In this document: positions 37,068 to 51,100 of the stretch, piece by piece
How the letters are laid out: every line of letters begins with the position of its first letter
How positions within the stretch are numbered: the stretch's first letter is position 1
NCBI RefSeq assembly: GCF_026262505.1
Contig: NC_067207.1
Coordinates: 14,166,082 to 14,230,081 of the forward strand
Length of the DNA: 64,000 bases
Source of the DNA: Trichomonas vaginalis G3
Lineage: Eukaryota; Parabasalia; Trichomonadida; Trichomonadidae
Reading direction: 5' to 3'
Translations under genes and position numbers: made by a program
Notes under the pieces: generated by a model
The model's input: the letters and a program-made list of their open reading frames with translations, nothing else
The model's database searches: none
What the model was told of the DNA's origin: nothing

Positions 37068-40040
37068 TCATTCATCAGGTTGTGATTCTTCTTCTAAATC
37101 AACATTATATTTCTTTAATATCTCTTCTATATTGGATATATCAATATCCTCTTCTGATTCTTCAGCATTTCCATCTTCTTCGTCATTAATTTCTTCTTCT
37201 TCTCCTTTTATTGAAATAGAAACTGCCTGAGAGTTGTATCCGACATTTGAACATTGACTGATACTAACAACAGGTCTGACATTGTCTTCAATGCTCTCAT
37301 CATTCATTTTTGATCTAATTTGGATGTCAACTCCTGATGTAGTCTTTTGTGGTGAGTTATTTTCAATATCTTGGTCATCAGAGAGTGAAACTTGTGTGTT
37401 TTCTTCTTCTAGATACTTGATTGCTTCAGGAGGAAGTTCAATATCTGAATCATCTGAATTACTATCGAGATATTTCTTGGCAATGTCAGGAATAGAGAAT
37501 TCATCTTCTTCCTCTTCGTTATCAATATGGGATTTGTCCTCTTCTTTTTGAATTGGAGTAACATTTTCAATAATTTTCTGATTATTTACTTTCTGTTGGA
37601 AATTATTATTGAATTGTTGCTTGTTTTGTTGTGGAACAGATGATTTAGGCTGAGAAGAAGGTTTTTCTTCAGATTTAATATTAATTTGTCCCAAAAGCTT
37701 TTGGAGAGGATTAACATTGTTGTCAAGTGGTGAATTCTTTGATTCTATTGGATTTTCTTTTGGTTTTTCAGATGGACGTGCTTTAACTTCAATTGTCTGC
37801 ATTGAAGAATAAGAATTCTGACTTATAGCACTGCCAGGACCAATTCTAGCATTGTATTGTTTATCTTCTTCAAATGAGTGATTGGAAATGGATGGTTGAA
37901 GCATTTCATCGTCTTCTTCGTAATTAAAGCTTTCTTCTTCATCAGAAATCGACTGCTTTGGCTTATATGAGTCAGAAATCTTTTGTTTAATGGCTTGATT
38001 CGGTTGGCTGTCGTATGATTCTTCTTCTGTCAGTGAATAATAACTTGGTTTTTCATCTTCTTCGTCATTAATGTTCTTTATTGGTTTAGAACCAAGTAAA
38101 TGCTTGCTAGTTGGTCTGAAATCCTTTTGGATAGGGTTTTGTCTGGCATTTGCAGAATTATTGGATAAATAATTCTTTGATTGGACATTATTAGCAACTG
38201 TAGGTGTAGTAACAGGTTTCTTAATTTCCTTGCTCTCAACTTTAGCTGGATTAGTATTATTTCTTGAAGAAATTGTTTCTGTCTTAGAAGGAACAGGATT
38301 TGAAGTAACAGGTGACTTGTAAGTTACATTTACAGGGCTTGAACCAGTGATATTCTTTGGAGATTTCGAATTATTAACTGGAGATTTTTCTTGAGGCTTC
38401 TGTGGAACAGATGGAGAAGATCTATATTGTTTTCTTGGACTTTTAACCTTTGGAGATAAAGTTTTGTCTTCTTTAGGACTCTTTTCTTTAACTTTTTCTT
38501 CAATTTCGTCGTCAATTACAGATAAAGAAGGATCATAGTATGGGAGACCTATTGCAGAACCATTCTGAGTATCATTAACAAAAGATCTTTCAGCGCTTTC
38601 ATTGAATTTCCTTGGACTTACTATAGATGGAAATTCTTTTTCTTCTTCGCTTTCATCATCTGAAATTTGGGAGTGGTCACCATCAATCATTATTGATTTC
38701 TGTGTTGGACTTAGTACTTGTTCTGGTTCATCGTCAGAATTTTCTGAGATATGTTTAATAATTGATTTTCTTGTTGGACTTAAGTTCTTTTTAGGCTCAT
38801 CATCAGAGTCAGTATCAATTTCTTCATAACTTGACTTCTTAGATTTCGGAGATGGAGGGACGCTGTGGGATTCCGATAATGGAGGTTTGAGAGGAGAGAA
38901 AAAACTTTGCACTGTTTCATCTATGTCATATTCTTCCTCTTCGTCGTCTGAAATTTGGTCTTCTCTCTCAGAATCATCATATTCTGAATAATCTGACTCA
39001 TCAATGTTAATATTAGAGATATTCTTATAGTTATCTGGTATTGGTGACTTTGTTTTTGTTTCTTCTTGCTTTGGCATTGGTTCAATTGGAAGATCTGAAT
39101 CATATTCCTCTTCTTCTTCTATTTTATCATCAATAACTTCATATTTCTTAGAAGATCTATTGGAAATATTGTAATTAGTCTTTGCTGGTGTTTTCTGGTA
39201 TTTTTGGTAATTTATTGGTGATGTTTTTGTTGAATCACTCGAATTTGTATAAGAACCTGATTGTGGAGACTTAATGTCTTCCTTGACATCTAAAACATAC
39301 TTATCTGACTTAGTAAGTGGAGATTGATAAGGAATATAAGTTGGCTTTGATGAAATTGAGTTTTGTGCAGTAGATTTGCTATAAGTTGGTGAGTTTGTTG
39401 ATAATTTAGGCGAAGAGTTCATGAAACTGTACTTCGGAGGTGAATTAATTTGATTATATTTTGGAGGAGAGCTAATTGAGTTACTCGGCTTTGGTGATGT
39501 ACTAGTTTGGTATGTTGGACTAGATCCAACTTTACTGGCTATCTTATTGTTTTGAATTTCATTATTTGATTGTTTTTTGGAAGAAACTGATTCTGTTTTG
39601 ATTGAATCATATTTAGTATCATTTCTTATTTGAGAAGATGAAGATTTCGAGCTTCTTTGTTCTGAAACAACTGAAGGCGGAGTAATAGAATTTAATGAAG
39701 ATTTAATTGTGCTTTCTTTAACTGGAGTTTCATTCATGTAACTTACTGAAGTATTTCTAACACTTATTTTATCTCTACTTGAAGTAAGCGGTGAATTTGT
39801 GTTAGGAACAGGAGAATTCCTGTTTTTTGATGGAGAAGAACGATAAACAACTCGTTCTTCAAAGTCTATTGTTGACATTGGTTGAAAATTTAATGGTTCA
39901 GCTGTTGAATTTAAATCATTTGAGTACAAATAATGCTGATTTGATGTTCCTGTTCTATATCTTGGAAATATATCAGTTAGAGTTGGTGAATCGTGACGCT
40001 GAATTGCAAAAAATTGACCTTTTTTATATTCTTGGGTCAT
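37068..40040 (-). CDS. Large disordered Ser-Pro/acidic protein, about 990 residues
   Basis: ATG 40040 (MTQEYKKGQFFAIQRHD); a TCACTTT initiator lies 11-17 bases upstream (40051-40057). The protein is low in hydrophobic residues, rich in Ser, Pro, Asn, Lys and acidic runs. Dozens of SP/TP sites stand in short repeats (KYNQINSPPKYSFMNSSPK; KSPRKQYRSSPSVPQ). Acidic blocks are DDEEEEYDIDE and, near the end, EEEEINDEEDGNAEESEED. Repeated DDEPEQ/DDEPKK-LSPT(Q/R)KS modules occur around 38690-38800. Only the first 40 residues and a helix at the C-terminus (SNIEEILKKYNVDLEEE) look ordered. It has the look of a proline-directed-kinase substrate, nuclear or cytoskeletal. I do not recognise a family. Confidence 0.75.
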   Translation of the reverse strand: MTQEYKKGQFFAIQRHDSPTLTDIFPRYRTGTSNQHYLYSNDLNSTAEPLNFQPMSTIDFEERVVYRSSPSKNRNSPVPNTNSPLTSSRDKISVRNTSVSYMNETPVKESTIKSSLNSITPPSVVSEQRSSKSSSSQIRNDTKYDSIKTESVSSKKQSNNEIQNNKIASKVGSSPTYQTSTSPKPSNSISSPPKYNQINSPPKYSFMNSSPKLSTNSPTYSKSTAQNSISSKPTYIPYQSPLTKSDKYVLDVKEDIKSPQSGSYTNSSDSTKTSPINYQKYQKTPAKTNYNISNRSSKKYEVIDDKIEEEEEYDSDLPIEPMPKQEETKTKSPIPDNYKNISNINIDESDYSEYDDSEREDQISDDEEEEYDIDETVQSFFSPLKPPLSESHSVPPSPKSKKSSYEEIDTDSDDEPKKNLSPTRKSIIKHISENSDDEPEQVLSPTQKSIMIDGDHSQISDDESEEEKEFPSIVSPRKFNESAERSFVNDTQNGSAIGLPYYDPSLSVIDDEIEEKVKEKSPKEDKTLSPKVKSPRKQYRSSPSVPQKPQEKSPVNNSKSPKNITGSSPVNVTYKSPVTSNPVPSKTETISSRNNTNPAKVESKEIKKPVTTPTVANNVQSKNYLSNNSANARQNPIQKDFRPTSKHLLGSKPIKNINDEEDEKPSYYSLTEEESYDSQPNQAIKQKISDSYKPKQSISDEEESFNYEEDDEMLQPSISNHSFEEDKQYNARIGPGSAISQNSYSSMQTIEVKARPSEKPKENPIESKNSPLDNNVNPLQKLLGQINIKSEEKPSSQPKSSVPQQNKQQFNNNFQQKVNNQKIIENVTPIQKEEDKSHIDNEEEEDEFSIPDIAKKYLDSNSDDSDIELPPEAIKYLEEENTQVSLSDDQDIENNSPQKTTSGVDIQIRSKMNDESIEDNVRPVVSISQCSNVGYNSQAVSISIKGEEEEINDEEDGNAEESEEDIDISNIEEILKKYNVDLEEESQPDE

Positions 40041-40050
40041 TGTTTTTCGC

Positions 40051-40057
40051 AAAGTGA
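40051..40057 (-). promoter_or_regulatory. Initiator-like TCACTTT upstream of 40040
   Basis: TCACTTT on the minus strand fits the trichomonad initiator consensus (TCA followed by pyrimidine and T/A). Its distance of about 11 bases from the ATG is typical of the short 5' leaders in this group. Confidence 0.55.
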
Positions 40058-42111
40058 CGGTTTAAAAATTCGCTAAAAATCACATTGATATGAAGAGTAC
40101 AGATACTTTACTGACCTGATTTAAGCCATATCCTCAAGAATATAGATTGCATATATACCACATATACTAAATATGTCATGTGAAGAAAATTGGTCTTGCC
40201 TATTTTGTGATATTATTGTCTTGAATTTTATTAAATGATATAAGTTAATAATGCATATGCCAATGCTCTGCATCATTTTTGTAACTTAAGCAATGCATAA
40301 ATATATCATTATTCAACAGATTCTGTGAGATTTTGTTTCAATTTTTTAACAATAATGAAGTATCAGGAGTTATTTCTGCAGAAATTCAATAGTATATGGT
40401 GAATAACAAATAATATATCCTAAATTTATGCATGAAAAACTTGATCAGAAAATATCTCTTTAAAAAATTGATATTATCATTTATAACAGCCCTTTTGTAA
40501 TATACTAATGTTATAATTCTGATGTCTTAGGTTACATCGACTAACAAATGCTTTGAATGCATGATATTGAATCGAAATACTCCTTTTTAAAAGGAATGTA
40601 TAAATTTTTGAGATAAAATTATAACTATATCATGTAATATACCCTAGTTATATATGAAAATCTGTCTTAGCTTTAGGTGTAAATTCCAAAAAAAATTCTA
40701 AAAATTAAAAATAAAATGAAAAAATACAATTTTTATAACAAAATTCCAAAATTGAGATTTTTTTGGAAAAATAAATGTGCTTTATAATTGATGTTAATGC
40801 AAAATATTTCTTTTTCTTCACGAAAAACATCGGTATTTCTTGAGAGCAAAATTTAATTTTAAGTAAATAACTTTTTTTTTCTAAAGCAGAACTATTTATG
40901 GTAAAAATTCAAAATCAGATATATTTACCGAAAAAATTAAAAATAAAAATTTTATAATTATAAAATACAATTATTTCGAAGATACTACTTGAAATTTATG
41001 TAAATCAAAAGTAATCTTCTTTGTGTAGAGGTAAAACAAGTTAAAAGTAATAAAAATCCATAAATTTTATTGCTGGTTGTGCTTTTGCACTAATATTTAT
41101 TTGATAACTGTATGTGGTTCGTTATGATAATGGCGAACTTACCAGTTAACTAATGGGTAGTGTCTGTTTTTGATTGAGATATTGCAAGACAGTTTTTTCT
41201 CATTTTCTCCGTAATTAGTATATATTTGTATCTGATTTATTTCCTTGATTTTCAAAGAGAAAACGCGGTCTCAAAAATATTTCATAAATTTAATTTTTTA
41301 TGGTAGAGCTTTTCCGATAGGGTTATAAATTTTTTCGAATTTTAGTAATTTTGGCTGATTGAATGATGAGAAAATTGATAGTTTGCAAAAAATCAAAATA
41401 TGTTCTTTTTTGTAAAGTTTAATTCAGGCAACAAACATTGCATTCTCTTAAGGATATGCTAATTCTTTGCTTGCTCTAGAATCTTGGTTAAATTCAAAGG
41501 GTATTACGAGTTGTGAAGCTAACAAATGCCCCTTGTTTTTTTTTAGATTTTAAGGTTAAAAGTATCTAGCTGTTATTGATATGGATAAATGAATTTAACA
41601 TATATCATCTAATACTTCTGAAAATTAAAAATATTCATATATTCGTCCATAAATAATGATATTTGATTCATTCAAATATTGAACATGAGTAACATACATT
41701 ATCTATACTTCCACATAAATGATAAGATACAGTAAAATGGTTTACCATATATCGTGAGCTCTAATTATTAGTTGGAGAATATTCGGTTATTTTATTCAAA
41801 GCCAGGATCGTGATTTTGATGCGCACATGTGGATATGTTGCATTCAAAAATGATTGTTTCAAATGCAATAGCATGCATGGTGTAAATTTTGGCTCAATTG
41901 CAGATGACTCAACTTTGTAAAGTTTGTTTTTTTCGTGTTCTATAATGTAACAAGAAAATTCCAAATTATTTATAAATTTTGATCAAAATTACAATACAAA
42001 GGATATAAAAAATTTTGAGAGCAAAATAATCGACATTATTTCAAGACGAAGAATTTAAGCAGTGTTCCTCGAACACCCCCGAGGGATTTCAAGAGATTCC
42101 ACCAGGTTGGA
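40058..42111. other. 2 kb intergenic region, no gene seen
   Basis: Very AT-rich, with no long frame and no repeat shared with other parts of the window. The last 50 bases (42061-42111) are much richer in G and C and can pair (CCTCGAACACCCCCGAGG). They directly precede the giant gene and may belong to its leader. Confidence 0.55.
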
Positions 42112-45100
42112 ATGGAATTCCTGAGGGGTTCAACACCGCCTAATATGAAGTCTGTTGATTTTCAGTTAATAACAGATAATATTCAAAATAAATTAATTTC
42201 TCCCATTAAGCTTATTACAAGAATCTTAAATGAGGAAGAAATAGATAGGTTTGACATTGATTCTATCTCATCTCGTCCATTACAAGAACTTGCAGAATTA
42301 GCCTATGACAAGAATGAAAAAATATCTTCGAAAGTTGTTAATTCAATGGCAGATCAATTTGCAGTATATGAAAGGCAGATTGAAGAGAAAACAGAGACGA
42401 TATTACAGCAAAACAATGAAATAGATTCTTTGCGCGCCAAATATAATGATGCCAGAGCCAAATCTGCGGCATACGAATTGGAATTACAGAAAGCGAAACA
42501 AAGCTTAATTTCGAGGACAATCAATTCAAATATTCATCCTTTAAGATCAATTGGTCATGATCTTGAAGATGAGAAAGAATCCTTATCTGATTCCATATCC
42601 TCAACAATATCTATATATGATGAGAATTTGGAATCGCTCAACGACGAACTTTCTCGCTTGAAACAAAATTCTCAAAATTCTGAGCTTGTTAAAGTCTTAG
42701 ATAACTTAACAAGAACGACAGATTATGTCGTAAATCTCGAAAATAATGAAAATCTCGAAAGATATACTACCTATGACGCTCAATTAAGAGCAATAAGTCA
42801 GGCAGCTTTAAGATTATCAACAAAAGTTAATTCATTGAACGCCGAATTACAAGAATTAAAGCATTCACAGTCCGAAATGCAGATTATTGTAAGTCAATAC
42901 AAGGAAGTTGTTCCAAAAATCAGCTTCCACATAGAAACAATCGAAAAATTAGTTTCTATCAATGATACTGACGAGGATGACAAGAATCCTTTGATATTCC
43001 CTCAAAGACTGAAACGTATTCGTTCAGAAGTTCAAAGATTATTCGATAATAATGAAAAGACAAACAAAGAACTACAAAAGCTCAAGGAGCAATTAGAACT
43101 CTACGAAAATATGAAGAACGGCCAATCAATGAAGGAAAGACAAGCAGAACTTGAATCATTACGTTTAGAACTTGAGAAAAAGAATGCAGAGTTAGAGCAA
43201 CTAAAGGCCAGATATCAATCCAAGCAAGATCCTCAATTACTTGCCGAAATCGAAAGAATAGAAAATGAAGTCCAGAATTTGAAGAATAAAATCGCTGACC
43301 GCGAATCACAAATTAAGGCTCTTAACTTGCTAATTGCTCAATATCAGACCGATGATGAAGATAAGAAGGAAATAATTGAGAATTTAGAAAAGGAAATTAA
43401 AGATCTCAAGAAACAAATCGAAGATAAGGACAAAGAAATTGAAGTCCTTAAGGCTAAGATCGCAAAGATCGAGGAAATACCAGAAGACGAAGAAGATGAA
43501 GATATCGTTGTCGCTGGAACTCGAGATGTAGACCTTGGCGACTTCAATGAGGAAGAAGCAGAACAAGTAAGCCTTGAAGACCAAGTTAAACAGCTCAAAG
43601 AGAAACTTGACGACAAGAAGAAGAATGGAGTCCAAATGAAGCAAGCTTTGGCTTCAAAGGACGCCGAAATCGAGAAACTTAATGAACAGATCCAAGAATT
43701 AAAGGATCGTAATGATAAACAAGAGCAAAATATCGAAGAATTAAATACAAAGAACTCAGATCTTCAAAACTCCAATGATGAATATAAGAAATTAATTGAT
43801 GAATTACAGAACCAACTCAAGGACTTAGCAAAGAACAAGGCAGAGTCTTCAGACTTGAATAATTCAGAAAATACCAAACAAGATTCTGAAAAAGCTGAAG
43901 ATGAAAATGCCGAAACTAAGTCAAATAAGGAACTCCAAGAAGAATCCGATAAATTAAAGTCAGAAAACGAAGGACTTAAGAAGTCATTAGAAAATCTTAA
44001 GAAATCTAATGATGATCTCAACAAATCTAATGAAGATAAAGAGAATAAGATCAAAGAACTCGAATCTGAAATTTCTAAACTTAAATCAGAAATCAACGAA
44101 CTTGAACAAAACAACAAAGACAAAGATCGTGAGATTGAAATTCTTTCCTCCAAAGTTTCATCCATCGAGAACGTTAATCTTGATGACGACGAAGACGACA
44201 TCACCGTTGTTGGCACTCGTGATATTTCCGTTGATGAAACAATTCCAACTGACAACGAAACCGAAACGAAGACAGAACCAGAAACAAACACAAACACAAA
44301 TGAAAATACAAATGAAACTAATGAAGAAAATGTATCATCACAAGAAGGAAATAACGAAGAAAAGAATCAATCCAAAGAAGATAAGAAGAAGTTACGTATT
44401 CAACAACTTAAACAACTTCTAGCCTCTAAACAAGGTGAAGTTGATGCCCTTAAATCCCAAAACGATGATCTTAAATCAGAAAACGAAACTCTTTCTAAAT
44501 CTAATCATGAGTTAGAAACAAAGAACAAAGAGTTAGAAGAAGAAATCGAAAACATTAACAATAATAAAGAGGGAGAAGTTATTGACGAGAAAGAAGCATC
44601 AGATGTTGAAGTTGTTTGTTCCACACGCGATGTTGATTTCGAATATGAAAACGAGAATGATCCAGAAACACTCAAATCTCTTCTCAAATCTAAACTTTCT
44701 GAACTTGAAAATCTCCAGAAAGAAAATACAGATTTGATGAAACAAATAGAAGAACTTAAGAATGAAAACGAAAATCTGAAACGTGAATTAGAAAATCTCA
44801 AACTAGAAAACGAGTCACTTAAACGTGAAAATGAAAGACTCCAACTCACTGCAGATCAGAGTCCACAATCTAAAGACAAGATGATTGAGTTACTCGCAAA
44901 TCAAATCAATCAACTCGAATCATTAGTTCCAGAACTTCAACAGAAGACAAATGAAATTGAAGAATTAAAGAAAGAAAACAAACAAATCAAAGAAGAAAAC
45001 GAGAAATTGAAGAAAGAAAACGAAGATTTGAAGAAATCTGGTTCTAATAAGTCTTCAGAAGAAATCAATCAGGAGGAAGAAGATCTCAAGAAACAAATAG

Positions 45101-48100
45101 AAGATTTGAAGAAGGCATTAGGATATCCACAAGATGGTAAAGAACATAAGACTCCTTCAGAACTAATTGAAGAGAATGAAGAATTAAAGAAGAAAGTTGA
45201 AGATTTAGAGAAGGAGTCAGGATATCCATCTGATAACAAGGAACATAAATCTCCTTCAGAATTACTCAAAGAAAACGAAGAATTAAAGAAGAAGGTTGAT
45301 GACTTGGAGAAAGCATTAGGATATCCAGAAGATGGCAAAGATCACAAATCACCATCAGAATTAATCAAAGAGAATGAAGAACTCAAGAAACAAAATGATG
45401 CTCTTAAGAGAGCTCTTGGTTATCCAGAAGATGGCAAGGATCATAAATCTCCTTCAGAGCTCATCCAAGAGAATGAAGAACTCAAGAAGAAGGTTGCAGA
45501 TTTAGAGAAAGCACTTGGATATCCAGCAGATGGTCAAGAACATAAGACACCATCCGAATTACTCAGAGAGAACGAAGAACTCAAGAAGAAATTAGGCATT
45601 TCAGATTCTACAACTCCATCCGATAACGAAGACAATAAGTCACCAGAAGAACTCAGGAGCGAAAATAAGGATCTCAAGAAGCAGATTGAAGATCTTAAGA
45701 GAGCTCTTGGTTATCCAGAAGATGGCAAAGAACATAAGACTCCTTCAGAGTTAATCAAAGAAAACGAAGAACTCAAGAAGCAAAATGATTCTCTCAAGAA
45801 GGCATTAGGATATTCAGAAGATGGAAAGGATCATAAATCCCCATCTGAACTCATCAAAGAAAACGAAGATCTTAAGAAGAAGGTCGAAGATTTAGAGAAA
45901 GCATTAGGATTTCCAGAAGATGGTAAAGAACACAAGACACCATCAGAACTCATCAAAGAAAACGAAGAACTCAAAGAAGAGACAGAAAATATCAAGAAGC
46001 AGATTGAGGATCTTAAGAGAGCTCTTGGTTATCCAGAAGATGGCAAAGAACATAAGACACCTTCAGAGTTAATCAACGAAAACGAAGAACTCAAGAAGCA
46101 AAATGAAAATTTGAAGAAGAAATTAGGTATTTCAGGTGAATCTTCAACTGACAAATCTGATTCAAATAAGACTCCAGAAGAAATCAAACAAGAAAATGGA
46201 GAACTCAAGAAACAAATCGAAGACTTGAAGAAGGCACTTGGTTATCCAGAAGATGGCAAAGAACACAAATCTCCTTCTGAACTCATCAAGGAGAACGAAG
46301 AACTTAAAAAACAAAATGATGATCTTAAGAGAGCATTAGGATATCCAGAAGATGGCAAGGATCATAAGACACCATCTGAATTAATCAAAGAAAACGAAGA
46401 ACTTAAGAAGAAGTTAGGTATTTCTGGCGAATCTTCAACTGAAGAATCTAAATCTTATGAGGAACTTAAGGACTTAATTAATGACCTTAAGAAGAAAGTT
46501 GAAGATTTAGAGAAAGCACTTGGATATCCATCTGACGGAAAGGATCACAAATCTCCATCAGAGTTACTCAAAGAAAACGACGAACTCAAGAAACAAAATG
46601 ATGACTTGAAGAAGGCATTAGGATATCCAGAAGATGGTAAAGAACATAAGTCTCCATCTGAACTAATCAAAGAGAATGAAGAACTCAAGAAGAAGTTAGG
46701 TCTTTCTGAAGAATCGTCAACAGATTCTAAGGCAGACAATAAGTCACCAGAAGAACTCAAGAACGAAAACAATGAACTTAAGAAACAAATCGAAGCATTG
46801 AAGCGAGTTCTTGGCTATCCAGAAGATGGCAACGAACATAAGACACCATCCGAGTTAATCAAAGAGAACGAAGAACTCAAGAAACAAAATGACAATCTCA
46901 AGCGAGCATTAGGATATCCAGAAGATGGTAAAGATCACAAATCTCCATCTGAGTTGATTGCAGAAATTGAAGAGCTGAAGAAAGAGAACGATGACTTGAA
47001 GAGAGCATTAGGATACCCAGAAGATGACAAGGATCATAAATCTCCATCAGAATTAATCAAAGAAAACGAAGAACTCAAGAAAGAGAACGATGATCTTAAG
47101 AAGAGATTAGGTATCTCTGGTGAGTCTTCAGCCGAAGAATCGAATTCACCAGAAGAACTTAAGAAACAGATCGAAGACCTAAAGAAGGCTCTTGGATACC
47201 CAGAAGATGGAAAAGAACATAAGACACCATCCGAATTAATCAAAGAAAATGAAGAACTCAAGAAACAAAATGATGCTCTTAAGAGAGCTCTTGGATATCC
47301 AGAAGATGGCAAAGATCACAAATCTCCATCTGAACTTATCCAAGAGAATGAAGAACTCAAGAAGAAGGTCGAAGATTTAGAGAAAGCATTAGGATATCCA
47401 CAAGATGGCAAGGATCATAAATCTCCATCAGAACTCCTTAAGGAAAACGAAGAACTAAAGAAGAAATTAGGAATTTCTGATGAGTCTTCAACTGAAGATA
47501 ATAAGTCACCCGAAGAACTTAAGAACGAAAACAAGTATCTCAAGAAGCAAATTGAAGGCTTGAAGAAGGCATTAGGATATCCAGAAGATGGCAAAGAACA
47601 CAAATCTCCATCAGAACTCATCCAAGAGAATGAAGATCTTAAAAAGAAAGTCTCAGATTTGGAGAAAGCACTTGGATATCCAGAAGACGGCAAAGAGCAC
47701 AAGTCTCCATCAGAACTCCTTAAAGAAAACGAAGAACTCAAGAAGGAGAACCAAAGACTTAAGAAAGAAAATGCCGAGTTAAAGAAGAGATTAGGAATTC
47801 CAGTTGATCAAATTATCGAAGGAATCATGAATGAATCAACTGCTTCAGATGAATCAGAAGATAACAAATCTCCAGAAGAGTTAAAGCGAGAAATCGAAAA
47901 TCTCAAGAAACAGCTGGAAGATTTGAAGAATTCTGGTTCACAAGAGAACGTAGATGAAGAAAACAACGAAATGAAGGAAGGTGCAGACAACTTAATCGAT
48001 GCGTTACAACAAAGTGTCGATGAAAAGAACAAACAAATCGATGACTTACAGCAAAAACTCGATGATCAAAACAGAGAAATCGAGTTACTCAAAGCTAAAG

Positions 48101-51100
48101 TTGAACAAATCGAGAACATCAATGAGGAAGAAGATAACGAAGACATCGTTGTCGCTTCCACAAGAGATGTTGAACTTGAAAATGTTGAAGAAGAAAGTCC
48201 AGAAGAAGCTAAAGAGAGATTGGCCGAACAAATTTCTCAGCTTCAGGACAAGTTGACTGAAAAGAAGAAGAACTCTCTTCAAATGAAGCAAGCTTTGGCT
48301 TCTAAAGATGCAGAGATTTCCAAACTCAACGAAGAAATCGAGCAGATCAAGTCAGAGAAAGAAGATCAAGACAAGGAACTCGAGAAACTCAACAACGAAT
48401 TAACAGAAGCTCTCGAGAAATTGGAGAACGGAAAGAAGAAATCTTCTCAAGAACAAAACAACGAAAACGAAGAAGATTTCGTTGATGATATCGAGAAACT
48501 CAAGGAAGAACGTGAGAATCTCAAATCAGAAAACGAATCTCTTAAGAACCAAGCTCCAGAAAACGAAGGACTTAAGAAGTCATTAGAAAATCTTAAGAAA
48601 TCTAATGATGATCTCAACAAATCTAATGAAGATAAAGAGAATAAGATCAAAGAACTCGAATCTGAAATTTCTAAACTTAAATCAGAAATCAACGAACTTG
48701 AACAAAACAACAAAGACAAAGATCGTGAGATTGAAATTCTTTCCTCCAAAGTTTCATCCATCGAGAACGTTAATCTTGATGACGACGAAGACGACATCAC
48801 CGTTGTTGGCACTCGTGATATTTCCGTTGATGAAACAATTCCAACTGACAACGAAACCGAAACGAAGACAGAACCAGAAACAAACACAAACACAAATGAA
48901 AATACAAATGAAACTAATGAAGAAAATGTATCATCACAAGAAGGAAATAACGAAGAAAAGAATCAATCCAAAGAAGATAAGAAGAAGTTACGTATTCAAC
49001 AACTTAAACAACTTCTAGCCTCTAAACAAGGTGAAGTTGATGCCCTTAAATCCCAAAACGATGATCTTAAATCAGAAAACGAAACTCTTTCTAAATCTAA
49101 TCATGAGTTAGGAACAAAGACCAAAGAGTTAGAAGAAGAAATCGAAAACATTAACAATAATAAAGAGGGAGAAGTTATTGACGAGAAAGAAGCATCAGAT
49201 GTTGAAGTTGTTTGTTCCACACGCGATGTTGATTTCGAATATGAAAACGAGAATGATCCAGAAACACTCAAATCTCTTCTCAAATCTAAACTTTCTGAAC
49301 TTGAAAATCTCCAGAAAGAAAACAAAGCTAAAGAAGATGAAATTACCAAACTCAATGAAGAACTCGCTAAATCAGAAGATGCTAAACGTCGTGAATTAGC
49401 AGAAACAGCCGAAAGACTGAACAACGAAATCAACACATTACATGATGAACTCCAGAACGAGCAGAACGCAAGACAAAAATTAATTGAAGACTTGCAATCC
49501 AACAACAAAGAACCAGAGAAAGATGACAATGGTGATTTCATGAATGTTTTAGAGAAGAAGAGTGACGAAATCAACAAAGCTCTTGAAGAAATTCTCCACA
49601 GACAAAACGAAGAAATCAAAGCATTAAGAGACAGAGAAGCCGAAAAGAACAAACAAACAGTTGACGATCTTCAAAAGCAAATTGCCATGTTGAACAACAA
49701 ACTCAAACCATCTGATCAAACAGATAATGATCAGTTGCAGAAAGAGTTAATGTTCCAAGAAATCGAAGGAGAATCTCCTGAAGACAGAAACAAGAGATAT
49801 CTCAAGGCAATTGAAGACAAATTCAACGAAATCATTGCCAAACTCCAAGAAAGCATCAACAACCAGAACGAAGAGCTCAAGAAACTTCGTCAGAAATGCG
49901 ATGGTGTTGATGCAATTGAGTTGCAATTAGCTCAGAAGAAGGCTGAGTTAAACGAAATCAAGGACAATTACGAGAAAGAAAAAGCGGAAAGAGAGAAAGA
50001 AGTAGAAGAAAACAACAAGAAACTCAAGGATACAATCAATGCTCTTGAGAATAGACTTGATTCACAAGGCGAACAGACAAGATCTAAGATCAATTCAGCA
50101 GAACAAACAGCAAGAAAAGCCAAAGAAGATGCAGATTCAGCTGTTATCGCTCAGAAATCGTTACAAGCAGAATTGAACAATTTGAAGCAGAAATACGCTG
50201 TCTTAGAAGACCAACTAAAGACAGAGAAAGAAAACCACCAACAGGAAGCACAACAACTCAAGGAGCTCGCAGAAGAAGACGCAACTCCTATGGTTTGCAT
50301 CCATGTTGTTGGAGAAAAACTCAAGAAGCTTCAAAACGATAACGAAAAATTGTCAGAAAACAATGACAATTTACAGAAGAACATCAATGAATTGAAGGAC
50401 AAGATCAACGGCCTTGAGAAGCAATACAAGCAGGATGCTGCAGAGCTTTCCAATGTTCATCACCAACTCGGAGCTTTGCAAGAGAAAGCCACGAATTTGG
50501 AGAACGAAAACAAATCTCTCAAAGAAGAAAACGAAGATTTGATGAACCAGAACAAACAACTTGAGAAAGAAAAGCAACAGTTATTGGCACAGAACTCCAA
50601 CTTGGAAGAGAACAAGAACAACCAAGAACAATCATTGATGAATCGCAAGAAGAAGAATGATGATTTACTGAAGCAAATCGATGATTTGAAGTTGGAACTC
50701 GAAGAATTGAAGAGAAACAATTCACAGAATGAAACTAAACTTCAAAACGCAAACCAACAGATCGAAATGATGAAAGACCAAATCAATAATGATAAAGAAC
50801 AAATTAAATCAGCTCAAGATAAATTGAATGATTTACAAAACAAGAACAATGAACTCAATTCCAACCAGATTGTTCTTGAAAACCAGAAGAAGATGTACGA
50901 AGGTTTGTACAACGACATGAAGTCTTCTAATGACAAACTCAACGATGAAAACAGAAAGAAGACAGATCAAATTATTGATTTGACTAAACAAAACGCAGAA
51001 GTTTCAGCTCTGAAGTTAGAGAACCAAAGATTAAATTCAGAGTTAGAGAAACTCAAGTCGAATCAACCTGTTTCTAGTAATGATCCTGAATTGCAGAAAC

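Noticed and set aside
41761-41964. 67-codon minus-strand frame
   Set aside because: Isolated in AT-rich DNA, no start context or domain.
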